Source: JAUNQW01 sp043424615
GTDB taxonomy: Bacteria; Bacillota; Bacilli; Lactobacillales; Carnobacteriaceae_A
Reading direction: 5' to 3'
Length of the DNA stretch: 26,198 bases
Assembly (NCBI GenBank): GCA_043424615.1
Contig: JBHWOX010000012.1
Location: forward strand, 1-26,198
The position numbers and the translations under genes were made by a program. Positions 7,903 to 15,330 of this stretch are shown here, one piece after another. Positions within the stretch are counted from its first letter, which is position 1, and every line of letters begins with the position of its first letter. Under the pieces are notes generated by a model, which was not told the DNA's origin, did not search any database, and worked only from the letters and a program-made list of their open reading frames with translations.

Positions 7903-7945
7903 AAAAGGATCCCAAAGCATAAAAGCTTTGGGATCCTTTTTGGTT
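7903..7945. terminator. Bidirectional intrinsic terminator between dapA and the GNAT gene
   Basis: A perfect 16-bp stem, AAAAGGATCCCAAAGC against its complement, with a six-base loop; T-rich on both sides, and placed between two convergent genes. Confidence 0.92.
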
Positions 7946-7978
7946 TGCTTTTTAAGAGCTCTGCTTTAGAGAATCGTC

Positions 7979-8509
7979 CTAGTCGGCTTGTTCATAGCCG
8001 TAAACGAGCTCATACAAGACCTGGCGAATATCATCGAACTGGTCTTCAGATAAGGGGGCCGGCTGTGACATGAGTTGGAGGGGCAATTCGTCATGGTCGT
8101 CGGTCAGCTTGGGTTGGAAGTAAGGGTAATCATTTAACTGGAAGCCGTGGCGTTCATAGAAGGCAATGCGGCGGTTAGCCATTTCCTCCCCTGCGGGTTC
8201 AACTTCTAAAATAACGTCTTTATCCGTATCCTCACATAAGCGGTCGATGATTTCTCCCCCTAGCCCTTGATTACGAAAGTCAGGGCTGACAGCAAAATGC
8301 TCCACATAGATAAAGCTTGGGAATTCCCAAATGGAAATAAAGGCCTTAACAGATTCTTGATCCTCATCACGGATGACGTAAATCTCGTATTGGTCAATAT
8401 TTAATAAGTTCTCTTCCTCAACATAAGGTCGCATTTCTTCTGGAGGGAAACTCGCTTTCATAATATCAAAGACTTGTGAAAACTCATCCTGACGCATGCG
8501 ATCTAACAT
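7979..8509 (-). CDS. GNAT family N-acetyltransferase
   Basis: A 176-residue cytoplasmic acyltransferase that should use acetyl-CoA to modify an amine. The acetyl-CoA loop is seen as RNQGLG (79-84) after the beta-4 strand FIYVEHFAVSP, and the C-terminal RIAFYERHGF (about 114-123) is the usual motif B of the fold. The last 40 residues (after HDELPLQLM) are an acidic helical tail. The substrate is unknown. The ribosome binding site AAGGAG is seven bases before the ATG. It is a single-gene unit, convergent with dapA. Confidence 0.85.
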   Translation of the reverse strand: MLDRMRQDEFSQVFDIMKASFPPEEMRPYVEEENLLNIDQYEIYVIRDEDQESVKAFISIWEFPSFIYVEHFAVSPDFRNQGLGGEIIDRLCEDTDKDVILEVEPAGEEMANRRIAFYERHGFQLNDYPYFQPKLTDDHDELPLQLMSQPAPLSEDQFDDIRQVLYELVYGYEQAD

Positions 8510-8661
8510 GATAACACTCCTTAAAATGTGATTTATCTTTCAAAACTTTTCTTCACTAACTCTTCCATCTTAGCAGAAAAGCATTTTGAAAGAAAAGTCC
8601 TCGCCTCTCCTTTGGCTCGTTTTAAGACGAGCAGTGTAGACTGGTAAGTACCAATTTTCCC

Positions 8662-8694
8662 AAAAAAAAATCGCCGGTTCGAAAGCCAGCGATT
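8662..8694 (-). terminator. Intrinsic terminator of the M20/DUF5058 operon
   Basis: On the minus strand AATCGCTGG pairs with CCGGCGATT (one U-G pair) and is followed by nine T. It lies 50 bases after the stop codon of the last gene. The 8695-8743 remainder and 8510-8661 hold only a short GCTCGT/ACGAGC hairpin (8615-8632). Confidence 0.85.
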
Positions 8695-8743
8695 ATCCTT
8701 GGTGTCCTTGGTAGATTTTTATGAGCCAAGGAGCTTCTCATCT

Positions 8744-9442
8744 TTACTTTTCTTCTGTTGATTGGCGGCGGTGTAAAAAGTAGGCCACCAATACTGAAAC
8801 GAGCATGGAACTCAAAAGAATATAGGATTGGTATTGGCCGAAACGGTCCGCCCCTAAGATGAAGTAAAAACCACCCGTATAAAGCAGAGGCACGAGGGCA
8901 AGTTTAGGATTGCGAATAATTTGAGGGACGGTAATGGCACCATACAAAGCCGGTGTAATATGGTCAAAGCCTGGTTTTAGAACGGGATGTTCGAGAATGG
9001 GAACCAGCCAAGAGCCAATTAAAAAGGCTCCGATAATTAAAATTAGAATGGTGACCATGGAGGATATCCCTACCGTAATAATAGCGATAATGTCTCCTTT
9101 TTCTGTTCCAGCTTCAGCATTGGCAATTTTTTGGCCGGAAACGGTCACGGGAAGTTTCATATTGGTGATGTTTCCGGTAATGGAAGACAGATACATGGCC
9201 CCAGAACCAAAAATAGGATAGAAAGACAGGTTTTCAGCCACGGCTGTCGGTAGGAAAATGGCAATCAAACTGGATGCGGCCGCAAAGGCTTTCCCCAGGT
9301 CTAAGCCGACATTGTAGTAATAGGCCGTGCCCAATGGGACTGCAAACATGGCGATTAAAGCAATAATGGAAGTCAGCCGACCTAAGCGGTTAATATCGGC
9401 GGAAAATTCTTTTGAACTACGAATGTTTTTTTCGTGTGACAT
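8744..9442 (-). CDS. Integral membrane protein, probable partner of the DUF5058 protein
   Basis: A 232-residue protein with about five or six membrane segments (residues about 23-42, 48-68, 117-142, 158-172, 183-203 and 209-226) and a Gly/Ser-rich stretch SGAMYLSSITGNITNMKLP between the second and third. I do not recognise a named family. The start at 9442 follows AAAGGA by seven bases, the same arrangement as in the upstream gene; the longer frame from 9478 would overlap that gene. It begins 13 bases after the DUF5058-type gene ends and the two are clearly one operon. Their similar size and paired order suggest two halves of a heteromeric transporter; that is inference. Confidence 0.7.
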   Translation of the reverse strand: MSHEKNIRSSKEFSADINRLGRLTSIIALIAMFAVPLGTAYYYNVGLDLGKAFAAASSLIAIFLPTAVAENLSFYPIFGSGAMYLSSITGNITNMKLPVTVSGQKIANAEAGTEKGDIIAIITVGISSMVTILILIIGAFLIGSWLVPILEHPVLKPGFDHITPALYGAITVPQIIRNPKLALVPLLYTGGFYFILGADRFGQYQSYILLSSMLVSVLVAYFLHRRQSTEEK

Positions 9443-9455
9443 CTCATCATCCTTT

Positions 9456-10178
9456 CTAGAAGAGTTGGGTCTGGACAATTACTGCAGCCATACCGATAAT
9501 CATGGCAATGGGGAGTTCAAAATCTTTCAGGATATTAGAATCCATCCGTTTGCTAATGATTTCAATGACAATAGTGGTCAGTCCAGCCGCAATAAAAGCA
9601 ACAAGATTAGAAGTCTGAGAAAAATCAGCGACATAGGGGGTTGATAAGGTAATCAAAAGAGCGATAAACATCGCCCCCGACAAGATGGGGATAAAGTTTG
9701 CGATAGCGGGATTAGATTTGGCCTTGCTAGAGAACTTATCTAACTGCCCCATAAATAAAATATTAAAGACAATTCCCCATATGATTCCTATGGTCATCAC
9801 AAAGAGGATGATAATAAAAATGCGGGGAGTGAGATTAGGGTCGGAAATATCGGTTAGTCCTTGGCTTTGAGCAGCCACATTGGCGGCTGTCCCTTCATAA
9901 ACGGCGGACCCTACCACCGATAAACGCAACCAAGGGAAGTACTTACCCAAAGGAACGGATAAGGTGAGCATCATGACAATAATGGGCAAGGACGGAACGA
10001 CAGTTAACATGGCCGCATTGGTCATGGTTTTTTTTAAGACTTTTTCTTGCATGCCGATTTCTTTGCCCCGTTGGTAGCCCTTATAAACAAAAAGCGCGGC
10101 TTGGGAGAAAACAATCAAAACGACCAGGGCACATAAGATAAAGAGGATGGGACTGTTCGCAATTTGCATGTAATCCAT
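9456..10178 (-). CDS. DUF5058-type integral membrane protein
   Basis: A 240-residue membrane protein with about six segments (roughly 10-30, 50-72, 120-145, 158-178, 188-206 and 218-238). The beginning MDYMQIANSPILFILC and the central WLRLSVVGSAVYEGTAANVAAQ resemble what I recall of the DUF5058 family, which is uncharacterised. The start is the ATG at 10178, eight bases after AAAGGA; two ATGs just upstream are too close to that site. It is the middle gene of an operon: the M20 deacylase gene ends 51 bases upstream and a second membrane gene follows after 13 bases. The context suggests uptake or export of the substrate or product of the deacylase. Confidence 0.7.
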   Translation of the reverse strand: MDYMQIANSPILFILCALVVLIVFSQAALFVYKGYQRGKEIGMQEKVLKKTMTNAAMLTVVPSLPIIVMMLTLSVPLGKYFPWLRLSVVGSAVYEGTAANVAAQSQGLTDISDPNLTPRIFIIILFVMTIGIIWGIVFNILFMGQLDKFSSKAKSNPAIANFIPILSGAMFIALLITLSTPYVADFSQTSNLVAFIAAGLTTIVIEIISKRMDSNILKDFELPIAMIIGMAAVIVQTQLF

Positions 10179-10229
10179 CTTCATCATCCTTTCTTTGATA
10201 GAATTTAAGCTTTAGGCTTGAACATGAAT

Positions 10230-11396
10230 TTATTCACTTGCTTTCAAATATTGAACAATGGCTTGCTTATAGATATCAATAAATTGGAGATAATCGTCGA
10301 CGAGCACATGTTCATCAATTTGATGGGAGGTTTCTGTTTCACCAGGTCCAAAAATGGCCAGGTCGTAGTCCTCTGATAAGCGGTCAAAGTTTGAAGCATC
10401 TGTTGCCCCCATTAAAGGAATCACCTCGGTTCCCTCCCCTGCTGCTTGTAAGAGGGCTTGGACTAAGTCGTTGTCTACCGGCGAGGTGGCTGAGGGATTG
10501 TTCTGCATCATATTTAATTCCAATTGGGCTTCGTTTTTTTCATTCAGATCAGCAATGGTTTCTTCAATGATTTGTACGACCACATCATTAGACGCTTCTG
10601 GAACCACACGAGCATTGGCCAGTAAGGAGACGTGTGAGGCGACGGAGTTAATTTGTGTTCCACCCTCAATGACGGTGTTAACATTCAGTGTTCTTCCCAG
10701 TTGGTCGTTTTCAGCGTCAGGATGGTTAAAACGAGCATCAAAGCGCTGGTTGCTTTCATTGATATAATCCACCATCAGCTGAAGAGCATCGGCTCCTAAT
10801 TCAGGCATGGATGAATGAGCTGTTCGTCCTTTAGCAATGATTTCATATTGGATGGAACCCTTGTGGGAATTGACGATGTTTTTGGCAGAGGTAGGTTCTC
10901 CAATTAAGAAGCCATCTGCCCCATCCACATAGCCCTCTTCCACCAGTTGTTTAGAGCCCAGCATGCCGATTTCTTCTCCGACAGTCAGGGCCAAACGGAT
11001 TTCTCCAGCAAAGTCCGCCCCTTCCTCTTTTATTTCAATGGCAGCTAGGACTAAAGCGCACAAACCTGCTTTCATGTCTGTACTTCCGCGACCATAGATT
11101 TTGCCATCATGGATTTCTGCACCGAAAGGAGGATAGGTCCATTCTTCATGGTCCCCCGCGGAAACGGTATCTAAATGCCCACTTAAGACCAGAACTTTAC
11201 CATCAGGATCTTGACCTGGAATGGAAGCGACTAAGGAAGCGCGTCCGGGCTGGTATTCGACCAGCTCACTTTCAATCTCATGTTGATTTAATATTTCTTG
11301 TATGTATTGGGCGACTTCCGCCTCATTATCATTTTCACTTTTGATTTGGATAGTTTCTTGTAATATTTTAATTTTTTCTTCTTTAGTGAAAGTCAA
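10230..11396 (-). CDS. M20 family metallopeptidase/deacylase (ArgE/DapE type)
   Basis: A 388-residue cytoplasmic di-zinc amidohydrolase that removes an N-acyl group or an N-terminal residue from an amino acid or small peptide. All M20 landmarks are seen: His74 and Asp76 in SGHLDTV, bridging Asp107 in GRGSTDMKAG, catalytic Glu141 followed by Glu142 in VGEEIG, Glu167 in IGEPTS, His194 of the lid domain (TAHSS) and His358 in ETSHQIDEHV. The start is taken as the TTG at 11396, seven bases after AGGAGG; an ATG at 11420 has no such site. ArgE, DapE and dipeptidase activities cannot be separated by eye. It heads an operon with two membrane proteins and is divergent from an ornithine-cyclodeaminase-like gene. 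Confidence 0.9.
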   Translation of the reverse strand: MTFTKEEKIKILQETIQIKSENDNEAEVAQYIQEILNQHEIESELVEYQPGRASLVASIPGQDPDGKVLVLSGHLDTVSAGDHEEWTYPPFGAEIHDGKIYGRGSTDMKAGLCALVLAAIEIKEEGADFAGEIRLALTVGEEIGMLGSKQLVEEGYVDGADGFLIGEPTSAKNIVNSHKGSIQYEIIAKGRTAHSSMPELGADALQLMVDYINESNQRFDARFNHPDAENDQLGRTLNVNTVIEGGTQINSVASHVSLLANARVVPEASNDVVVQIIEETIADLNEKNEAQLELNMMQNNPSATSPVDNDLVQALLQAAGEGTEVIPLMGATDASNFDRLSEDYDLAIFGPGETETSHQIDEHVLVDDYLQFIDIYKQAIVQYLKASE

Positions 11397-11430
11397 ACTT
11401 ATTCCTCCTATTTTGTTCAAAGGTTTTTAA

Positions 11431-11436
11431 AGTATA
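11431..11436 (-). promoter_or_regulatory. -10 box of the M20/DUF5058 operon promoter
   Basis: TATACT on the minus strand, 35 bases before the TTG start, with a weak -35 (TTCAAT) 17 bases further upstream. Confidence 0.45.
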
Positions 11437-11554
11437 TCATTTATTTTCAACAAATTGAATAAATAAACACAGGAAGTGGGTGTGCGATCTCTTTCTCATT
11501 CCCTCACCTATCATATCAATAGCTTGGGAGAGCTGACAAGTTGAAGCATTTATA

Positions 11555-11637
11555 ATGATTTTTAAATCATCAGGGTGTAAATTTTTTCACCTCCCCTAAC
11601 TGCTTGGAGCGACTTCATGGGTCGGTCATGTTAAAAT
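11555..11637. promoter_or_regulatory. Divergent intergenic region: inverted repeat and promoter of the cyclodeaminase-like gene
   Basis: ATGATTT-TT-AAATCAT (11555-11570) is a perfect palindrome in the middle of the 304-base divergent gap. An extended -10 (TG at 11629, TAAAAT at 11632-11637) faces the cyclodeaminase-like gene. The palindrome could serve a shared regulator of both units; this is inference. No gene is seen in the gap. Confidence 0.4.
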
Positions 11638-11700
11638 AGTTCTAAGCCTTTTATTAAGTCCTATCCTAGATCAGCATCAGATGAGAAAGAAGGTAATAGC

Positions 11701-12711
11701 ATGACCAAGACACGTTTATTAGACCAAGACATGATTGAATCTTTACTTGACCACCAAAGTGTGAATCGCATTGTCGACCAAACCTTTGCCCAATTCGGCC
11801 GCAAGCAAGTTAAAAATCCTACCAAAGTGACTTTAGACCTGGGGAATAACAGCGACTGGCCAGACTATGAAGGCTATATCAACGCCATGCCCGCTTATAT
11901 AGGTGGCGATATCGATACTGCTGGCTTAAAATGGGTGGGCGGTTTTGATGGCCAGCGAAAAGCTGCTGGTTACCCTTATATTAACGGTCTGATCATCCTT
12001 GTTGATCCTCAGATGGGGACTTTTGAAGTGGTAATGGATGGGCAATTAATCACCAATTGGCGGACGGGAGCTCAAACAGCGGTGGCCTTAAAATATTTAT
12101 CCTTCCAGCCAGGACAAAAATTAAATCTGGCTTTATTCGGCACCGGCATGCAGGCCTCTATGCAAGTGCAGGCGATCTCTGAATGGTATGAGATCGACCA
12201 GCTTAATCTTTGGCATTACCATGAGCAAGGGGTGGACGAGTTTATCGAGGCTCACCAGCCGTACGTCACCCAGCCCATTCAATTTACCCCAGATGTGTCA
12301 GAGGCTTGCCAGGCGGACATCATCATTACCGCTACCAAATCTCCAGACCCCCTCATTCAGTTTGAAGATGTAAAAGAGAATGCGACTATTATTCCGATTG
12401 GGTCTGGCCAGGAACTGGGCTTAAGTTTGATTCACCATGCAGACCATCTGATTGTGGACCATATCGACCAAGCCCTTCACCGTGGAGCCTTATGTGAGGC
12501 GGCTAATCGAGGCATCATCGACCATAATGATATAGATGCGACGATCGGCCAATTGTCGGCTGGCCGCACCCACTTAAATGATTTAGACCAAGGAATCACG
12601 ATTTGCATCCCTATTGGCATCGGGGCTTTAGATATTGCGATCGCTGCTGAATTGCTACAAAAAGCTGAAGAAAATGAAATCGGAAGCTTCTTTGAATTTA
12701 ACCCCTACTAA
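11701..12711 (+). CDS. Ornithine cyclodeaminase/mu-crystallin family protein
   Basis: A 336-residue cytoplasmic NAD(P)-dependent enzyme. Family features are in order: the substrate-side Lys77 in GLKWVGGF, Arg121 in WRTGAQTA, the Rossmann glycine motif FGTGMQA (146-152), ADIIITATKSPDP for cofactor binding, and IPIGSGQELG. Family members include ornithine cyclodeaminase (ornithine to proline and ammonia), alanine or lysine dehydrogenases, and enzymes making amino-acid conjugates; the true reaction cannot be read from the motifs. The ribosome binding site is GAAGGT. It is divergent from the M20 deacylase operon. If that enzyme makes ornithine from an acylated form, this one could turn ornithine into proline; that link is a hypothesis. 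Confidence 0.85.
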   Translation: MTKTRLLDQDMIESLLDHQSVNRIVDQTFAQFGRKQVKNPTKVTLDLGNNSDWPDYEGYINAMPAYIGGDIDTAGLKWVGGFDGQRKAAGYPYINGLIILVDPQMGTFEVVMDGQLITNWRTGAQTAVALKYLSFQPGQKLNLALFGTGMQASMQVQAISEWYEIDQLNLWHYHEQGVDEFIEAHQPYVTQPIQFTPDVSEACQADIIITATKSPDPLIQFEDVKENATIIPIGSGQELGLSLIHHADHLIVDHIDQALHRGALCEAANRGIIDHNDIDATIGQLSAGRTHLNDLDQGITICIPIGIGALDIAIAAELLQKAEENEIGSFFEFNPY

Positions 12712-12722
12712 TAAAAACAAGA

Positions 12723-12750
12723 AAAAAGTCCGGTCTCCCGGACTTTTTAG
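12723..12750 (+). terminator. Intrinsic terminator of the cyclodeaminase-like gene
   Basis: A perfect 11-bp stem, AAAAAGTCCGG against CCGGACTTTTT, with loop TCTC, right after the stop codon. Its symmetry lets it also serve the convergent mgtE gene. Confidence 0.9.
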
Positions 12751-12790
12751 CTTTTTAAAAGTGAATGAAAGTTTCATGATCTTTGGATGA

Positions 12791-14143
12791 TTAAAAATGA
12801 GAGATTAAAGCTGTAGCAATGCTAAAGTAAGTGAGCAAGCCGACGGTATCATTAATGGTGGTGATAAATGGGCCTGAAGCGACAGCTGGGTCAATATTCA
12901 GGCGGTCAAAGATAAGGGGAACAATATAACCGACGACAGTGGACAGGCTGACTGTAATCAATAAGGAAGAAGAGACGACCAAGGCTAGAATTTTATCTTG
13001 ATAAAGAAATAGAGCAAGAAAAGCAATGACCAAAGCCGATCCGATTCCCATGATGATACCGGTTGCCCATTCTTTCCCCAATTGTTTCAAAACCGGTACT
13101 TTTTGGTCCTTGGTCGTCAATCGGCGGACGGATACGGCTAGAGATTGGGTACCAACATTTCCGGCTGTATCCATGATAGTGGGCATAAAGGCAGCTAAAA
13201 GGACAATTTGAGAGAGGGTCTCTTCAAAAAATCCAATTAATTGGGCTGAAATCAATCCTAAAAAGATTAGAATAATGATCCAAGGCAAGCGTTGTTTGGT
13301 CATCTGCCAGACGCTGTCGGTGGGTTCGCTTTCATTGCTTGAATCGCTAATCCCTGCCATTTTATGGATGTCCTCAGTGGCTTCTTCTTCCATCACATCG
13401 ACCATATCGTCAACCGTAACGATCCCTACCAAGACACCATCCATGGTTAAGACTGGCACGGCTAAAAGATTGTAATCCATGATGCACTCCGCCACCTCTT
13501 CCTGGTCATCCTTCACATGAACCGCAATGACATGCGGACTCATGATGTCCTCCACTCGGGCGGTTGGTGAGGCTAGGATTAAATCGCGCAAAGATAAAAC
13601 ACCTACCAGATGGTCCTCATGATCAACTACATAAAGGTAGTAAATCAACTCCGCCTGCTGGCCGATTTGTTGGAGGCGATCAATAACCGTTCCAGCCTGG
13701 TCATCAATCGACAGACGGATGAAATTATCAGTCATTTTGGCTCCGGCAGCGTCCTGTTCATATTGGAGTAATTTTTCAATCACTTGGCGGTCTTTGAGGG
13801 CCATCATCTCAAGATAGTGCTGTTCTCTTTCGTCTGCTTGGTCTTGCAAAAAGTCCACAACATTGTCATTGTCGGCGTATTTTAGGACGTCAATTAAATA
13901 TGAATCTGTCAGATAAGAAGGCAGGTCCTGGCGGTCTTCTTCTTCCATATAATTGAATAAACGAGCAAACTCTTCAGCCGATAACAGCTCCATTAATTTA
14001 GGCTGTTTGTCGGGATAGAGCTCTTGCAGCACATGAATTTGGTCTCGTGGGTGCAAAGGGAAAAAGAGTTGGCGGAAGCTTTCAGAGTCTCCGCTTTCAA
14101 TGGCACTATAGATTTTTTTATAAGAAATTTCTTTATTTTTCAT
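12791..14143 (-). CDS. mgtE: Magnesium transporter MgtE
   Basis: A 450-residue Mg2+ channel of the cytoplasmic membrane. Domains in order: an acidic, helical N domain (about 10-135), two CBS domains (about 136-195 and 200-258) that sense intracellular Mg2+, a connecting plug helix (about 260-285), and five membrane segments (about 287-448). The channel signature is present as PTIMDTAGNVGTQS (321-334), including the Asp325 that corresponds to the selectivity-filter Asp, and a second polar stretch TTINDTVG (428-435). The ribosome binding site is AGGAGA. It is regulated by an M-box riboswitch in its long leader (14152-14570), and a 42-codon reading frame lies between the riboswitch terminator and the start codon, its stop codon overlapping the mgtE ribosome binding site. 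Confidence 0.96.
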   Translation of the reverse strand: MKNKEISYKKIYSAIESGDSESFRQLFFPLHPRDQIHVLQELYPDKQPKLMELLSAEEFARLFNYMEEEDRQDLPSYLTDSYLIDVLKYADNDNVVDFLQDQADEREQHYLEMMALKDRQVIEKLLQYEQDAAGAKMTDNFIRLSIDDQAGTVIDRLQQIGQQAELIYYLYVVDHEDHLVGVLSLRDLILASPTARVEDIMSPHVIAVHVKDDQEEVAECIMDYNLLAVPVLTMDGVLVGIVTVDDMVDVMEEEATEDIHKMAGISDSSNESEPTDSVWQMTKQRLPWIIILIFLGLISAQLIGFFEETLSQIVLLAAFMPTIMDTAGNVGTQSLAVSVRRLTTKDQKVPVLKQLGKEWATGIIMGIGSALVIAFLALFLYQDKILALVVSSSLLITVSLSTVVGYIVPLIFDRLNIDPAVASGPFITTINDTVGLLTYFSIATALISHF

Positions 14144-14151
14144 AAGTTCTC

Positions 14152-14280
14152 CTATTCTAAATGCTGGACGGAACGTAATAATAGTAAAAGATAGTGATGA
14201 TGATAGGGATTAAGATTTTTCACCCTATGCGGTAATAATGTGCTCATCTTCCTATGACTTGGCCTGTGTGATGGTTTCAT
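14152..14280 (-). CDS. Small upstream ORF in the mgtE leader, possible leader peptide
   Basis: A 42-codon frame starting with ATG at 14280 and stopping with TAG at 14154-14152, eight bases before the mgtE ATG. The stop codon is the first three bases of TAGGAGA, the mgtE ribosome binding site, so translation of the two would be coupled. It has its own good site, GGGGTGAT, three bases before ATG. The peptide is basic and unusual: seven His including HHH (27-29), four Pro, and a run of five Leu (31-35). I do not recognise it. It could be a regulatory leader peptide (as mgtL is for mgtA in Salmonella, not a homologue), or a small protein made only when the riboswitch allows read-through. Confidence 0.45.
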   Translation of the reverse strand: MKPSHRPSHRKMSTLLPHRVKNLNPYHHHYLLLLLRSVQHLE

Positions 14281-14354
14281 ACAATCACCCCTACTTCATT
14301 CTTTATTTATAAACAGTCATGATAAAACTTATCTAACTAAGAGATCGTTCTGCA

Positions 14355-14570
14355 GAAAATAAAAAGACCCCCATTAAAAAATGGAGGCCAATCGTTTCGT
14401 TCTGTCTGAGTTTTAGCACTTTACACCGTCAAAACCATGTGTGGTTTTTAGCTACATTAAGTCTAACCTTTGCGATCCGACCTGCTCACCCGTTGGCATC
14501 TCTCGATATTTCTGGGCAGTAGCTTGTATGTGTAAAGGAGCCTCCCTTAACAACTGTCTATTTAATTCAA
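14355..14570 (-). ncRNA. M-box magnesium riboswitch (ykoK leader) with terminator, upstream of mgtE
   Basis: Read on the minus strand the conserved M-box blocks come in order: GTTAAGGGAGGCTCC, then ACAAGCTACTGCCCAGAAA, GAGATGCCAACGGGT, a TTAATGTAGCT segment, and GTGTAAAGTGCTAAAACTC near the end. The aptamer spans about 14394-14556. It is followed by an intrinsic terminator (10-bp stem 14366-14389 with loop of four, then TTTTTATTTT). Members of this class fold when Mg2+ is high and terminate transcription of Mg2+ transporter genes, which fits mgtE downstream. Identification is by motif order and context. Confidence 0.95.
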
Positions 14571-14575
14571 AAGCT

Positions 14576-14604
14576 AGTATAGCCTAGTTGGGAGGATAAG
14601 GCAA
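14576..14604 (-). promoter_or_regulatory. Promoter of the M-box-mgtE transcript
   Basis: On the minus strand, -35 TTGCCT (14604-14599), 17-base spacer, -10 TATACT (14581-14576), about 20 bases before the aptamer. The leader to mgtE is therefore about 425 bases. Confidence 0.7.
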
Positions 14605-14759
14605 ATTTTTATGGAGAAGTGCAAAAGAAAGTTAATATCTGTAAGCGGGTTCTCCTCAGGCCTTTTCATCATCTTCCAGACGAAAGAAAGCGTTTTCTTT
14701 GCTTTTATAACAAGCTTCATCTAGTATGTATGTGAATGTTTTATAAAGGAGGGATGTAG

Positions 14760-15236
14760 ATGTCAGCTGATTTTGAAAAGGAACTAGGCATTATATCTGT
14801 TGAAGAAGCCATTGACACTTATGAGGATATGTTTCCTCAAGCGCGTTTATCCAAGTTACAACTAGAATATGAAGGACCCTTTTTAAAATATGACTGTGTG
14901 GGTTATGATCAAAAACAGCGCCACAGCATAGACTTCAATGCCAAAACCAAAGCGGTTCTCAAGAAAAAATCTAAAGATTTAAAAGGGAAAAAAAGTCAAA
15001 AAGAATGGCAAGATAGAAAAATATTGAATGTGGACCAGCTATTAGATCTTGGAGAAGTGAATGCTATTGCCCTAGACCATGCTCCCGTTGACCAGCCTTT
15101 CCAATGGGAATTGGACCGTAAAAAAGACCGTACCCTTTGGAAAATCGAATTGGCCAATGCTGAAGGTGACCAGATTTACGAAGTAAAAGTGGATGCCCAG
15201 GATGGAACAGTGACCCAAGTGAAGCTCAAATCTTAA
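14760..15236 (+). CDS. PepSY-like domain protein without signal peptide
   Basis: A 158-residue hydrophilic protein that appears to hold two PepSY-like repeats: residues about 11-70 (ISVEEAIDTYEDMFPQARLSKLQLE, ending in IDFNAKTKAVLKKKS) and about 88-157 (ILNVDQLLDLG, ending in YEVKVDAQDGTVTQVKLK). PepSY domains are usually outside the membrane, often as inhibitory or structural modules. Here there is no signal peptide, lipobox or membrane segment, so the protein is predicted to stay in the cytoplasm. The start follows AAAGGAGGG and is not in doubt; a signal peptide cannot be recovered by starting further upstream. It is divergent from mgtE. Function unknown. Confidence 0.65.
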   Translation: MSADFEKELGIISVEEAIDTYEDMFPQARLSKLQLEYEGPFLKYDCVGYDQKQRHSIDFNAKTKAVLKKKSKDLKGKKSQKEWQDRKILNVDQLLDLGEVNAIALDHAPVDQPFQWELDRKKDRTLWKIELANAEGDQIYEVKVDAQDGTVTQVKLKS

Positions 15237-15248
15237 GACTTTAGTTAA

Positions 15249-15281
15249 AAATAACCTCGAGCATTTTGCTCGAGGTTATTT
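15249..15281. terminator. Intrinsic terminator between two convergent genes
   Basis: A perfect 14-bp stem, AAATAACCTCGAGC against GCTCGAGGTTATTT, loop ATTTT. On the minus strand it is followed by a T-rich tail, so it serves the monooxygenase-like gene best, and probably the PepSY-like gene too. Confidence 0.85.
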
Positions 15282-15330
15282 AATGAAAGCTTTGATTCCA
15301 TCCAATAATTTAGTTAGGAACTAGTGCTGA

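Noticed and set aside
8669..8694. GGTTCGAAAGCC, which resembles a tRNA T-arm
   Set aside because: There is no acceptor, D or anticodon arm around it; with the adjacent run of T on the minus strand it is an intrinsic terminator.
14400..14550. Hairpins on the plus strand suggesting a plus-strand RNA gene
   Set aside because: They are the mirror of the M-box; the conserved sequence blocks read only on the minus strand and fit mgtE.
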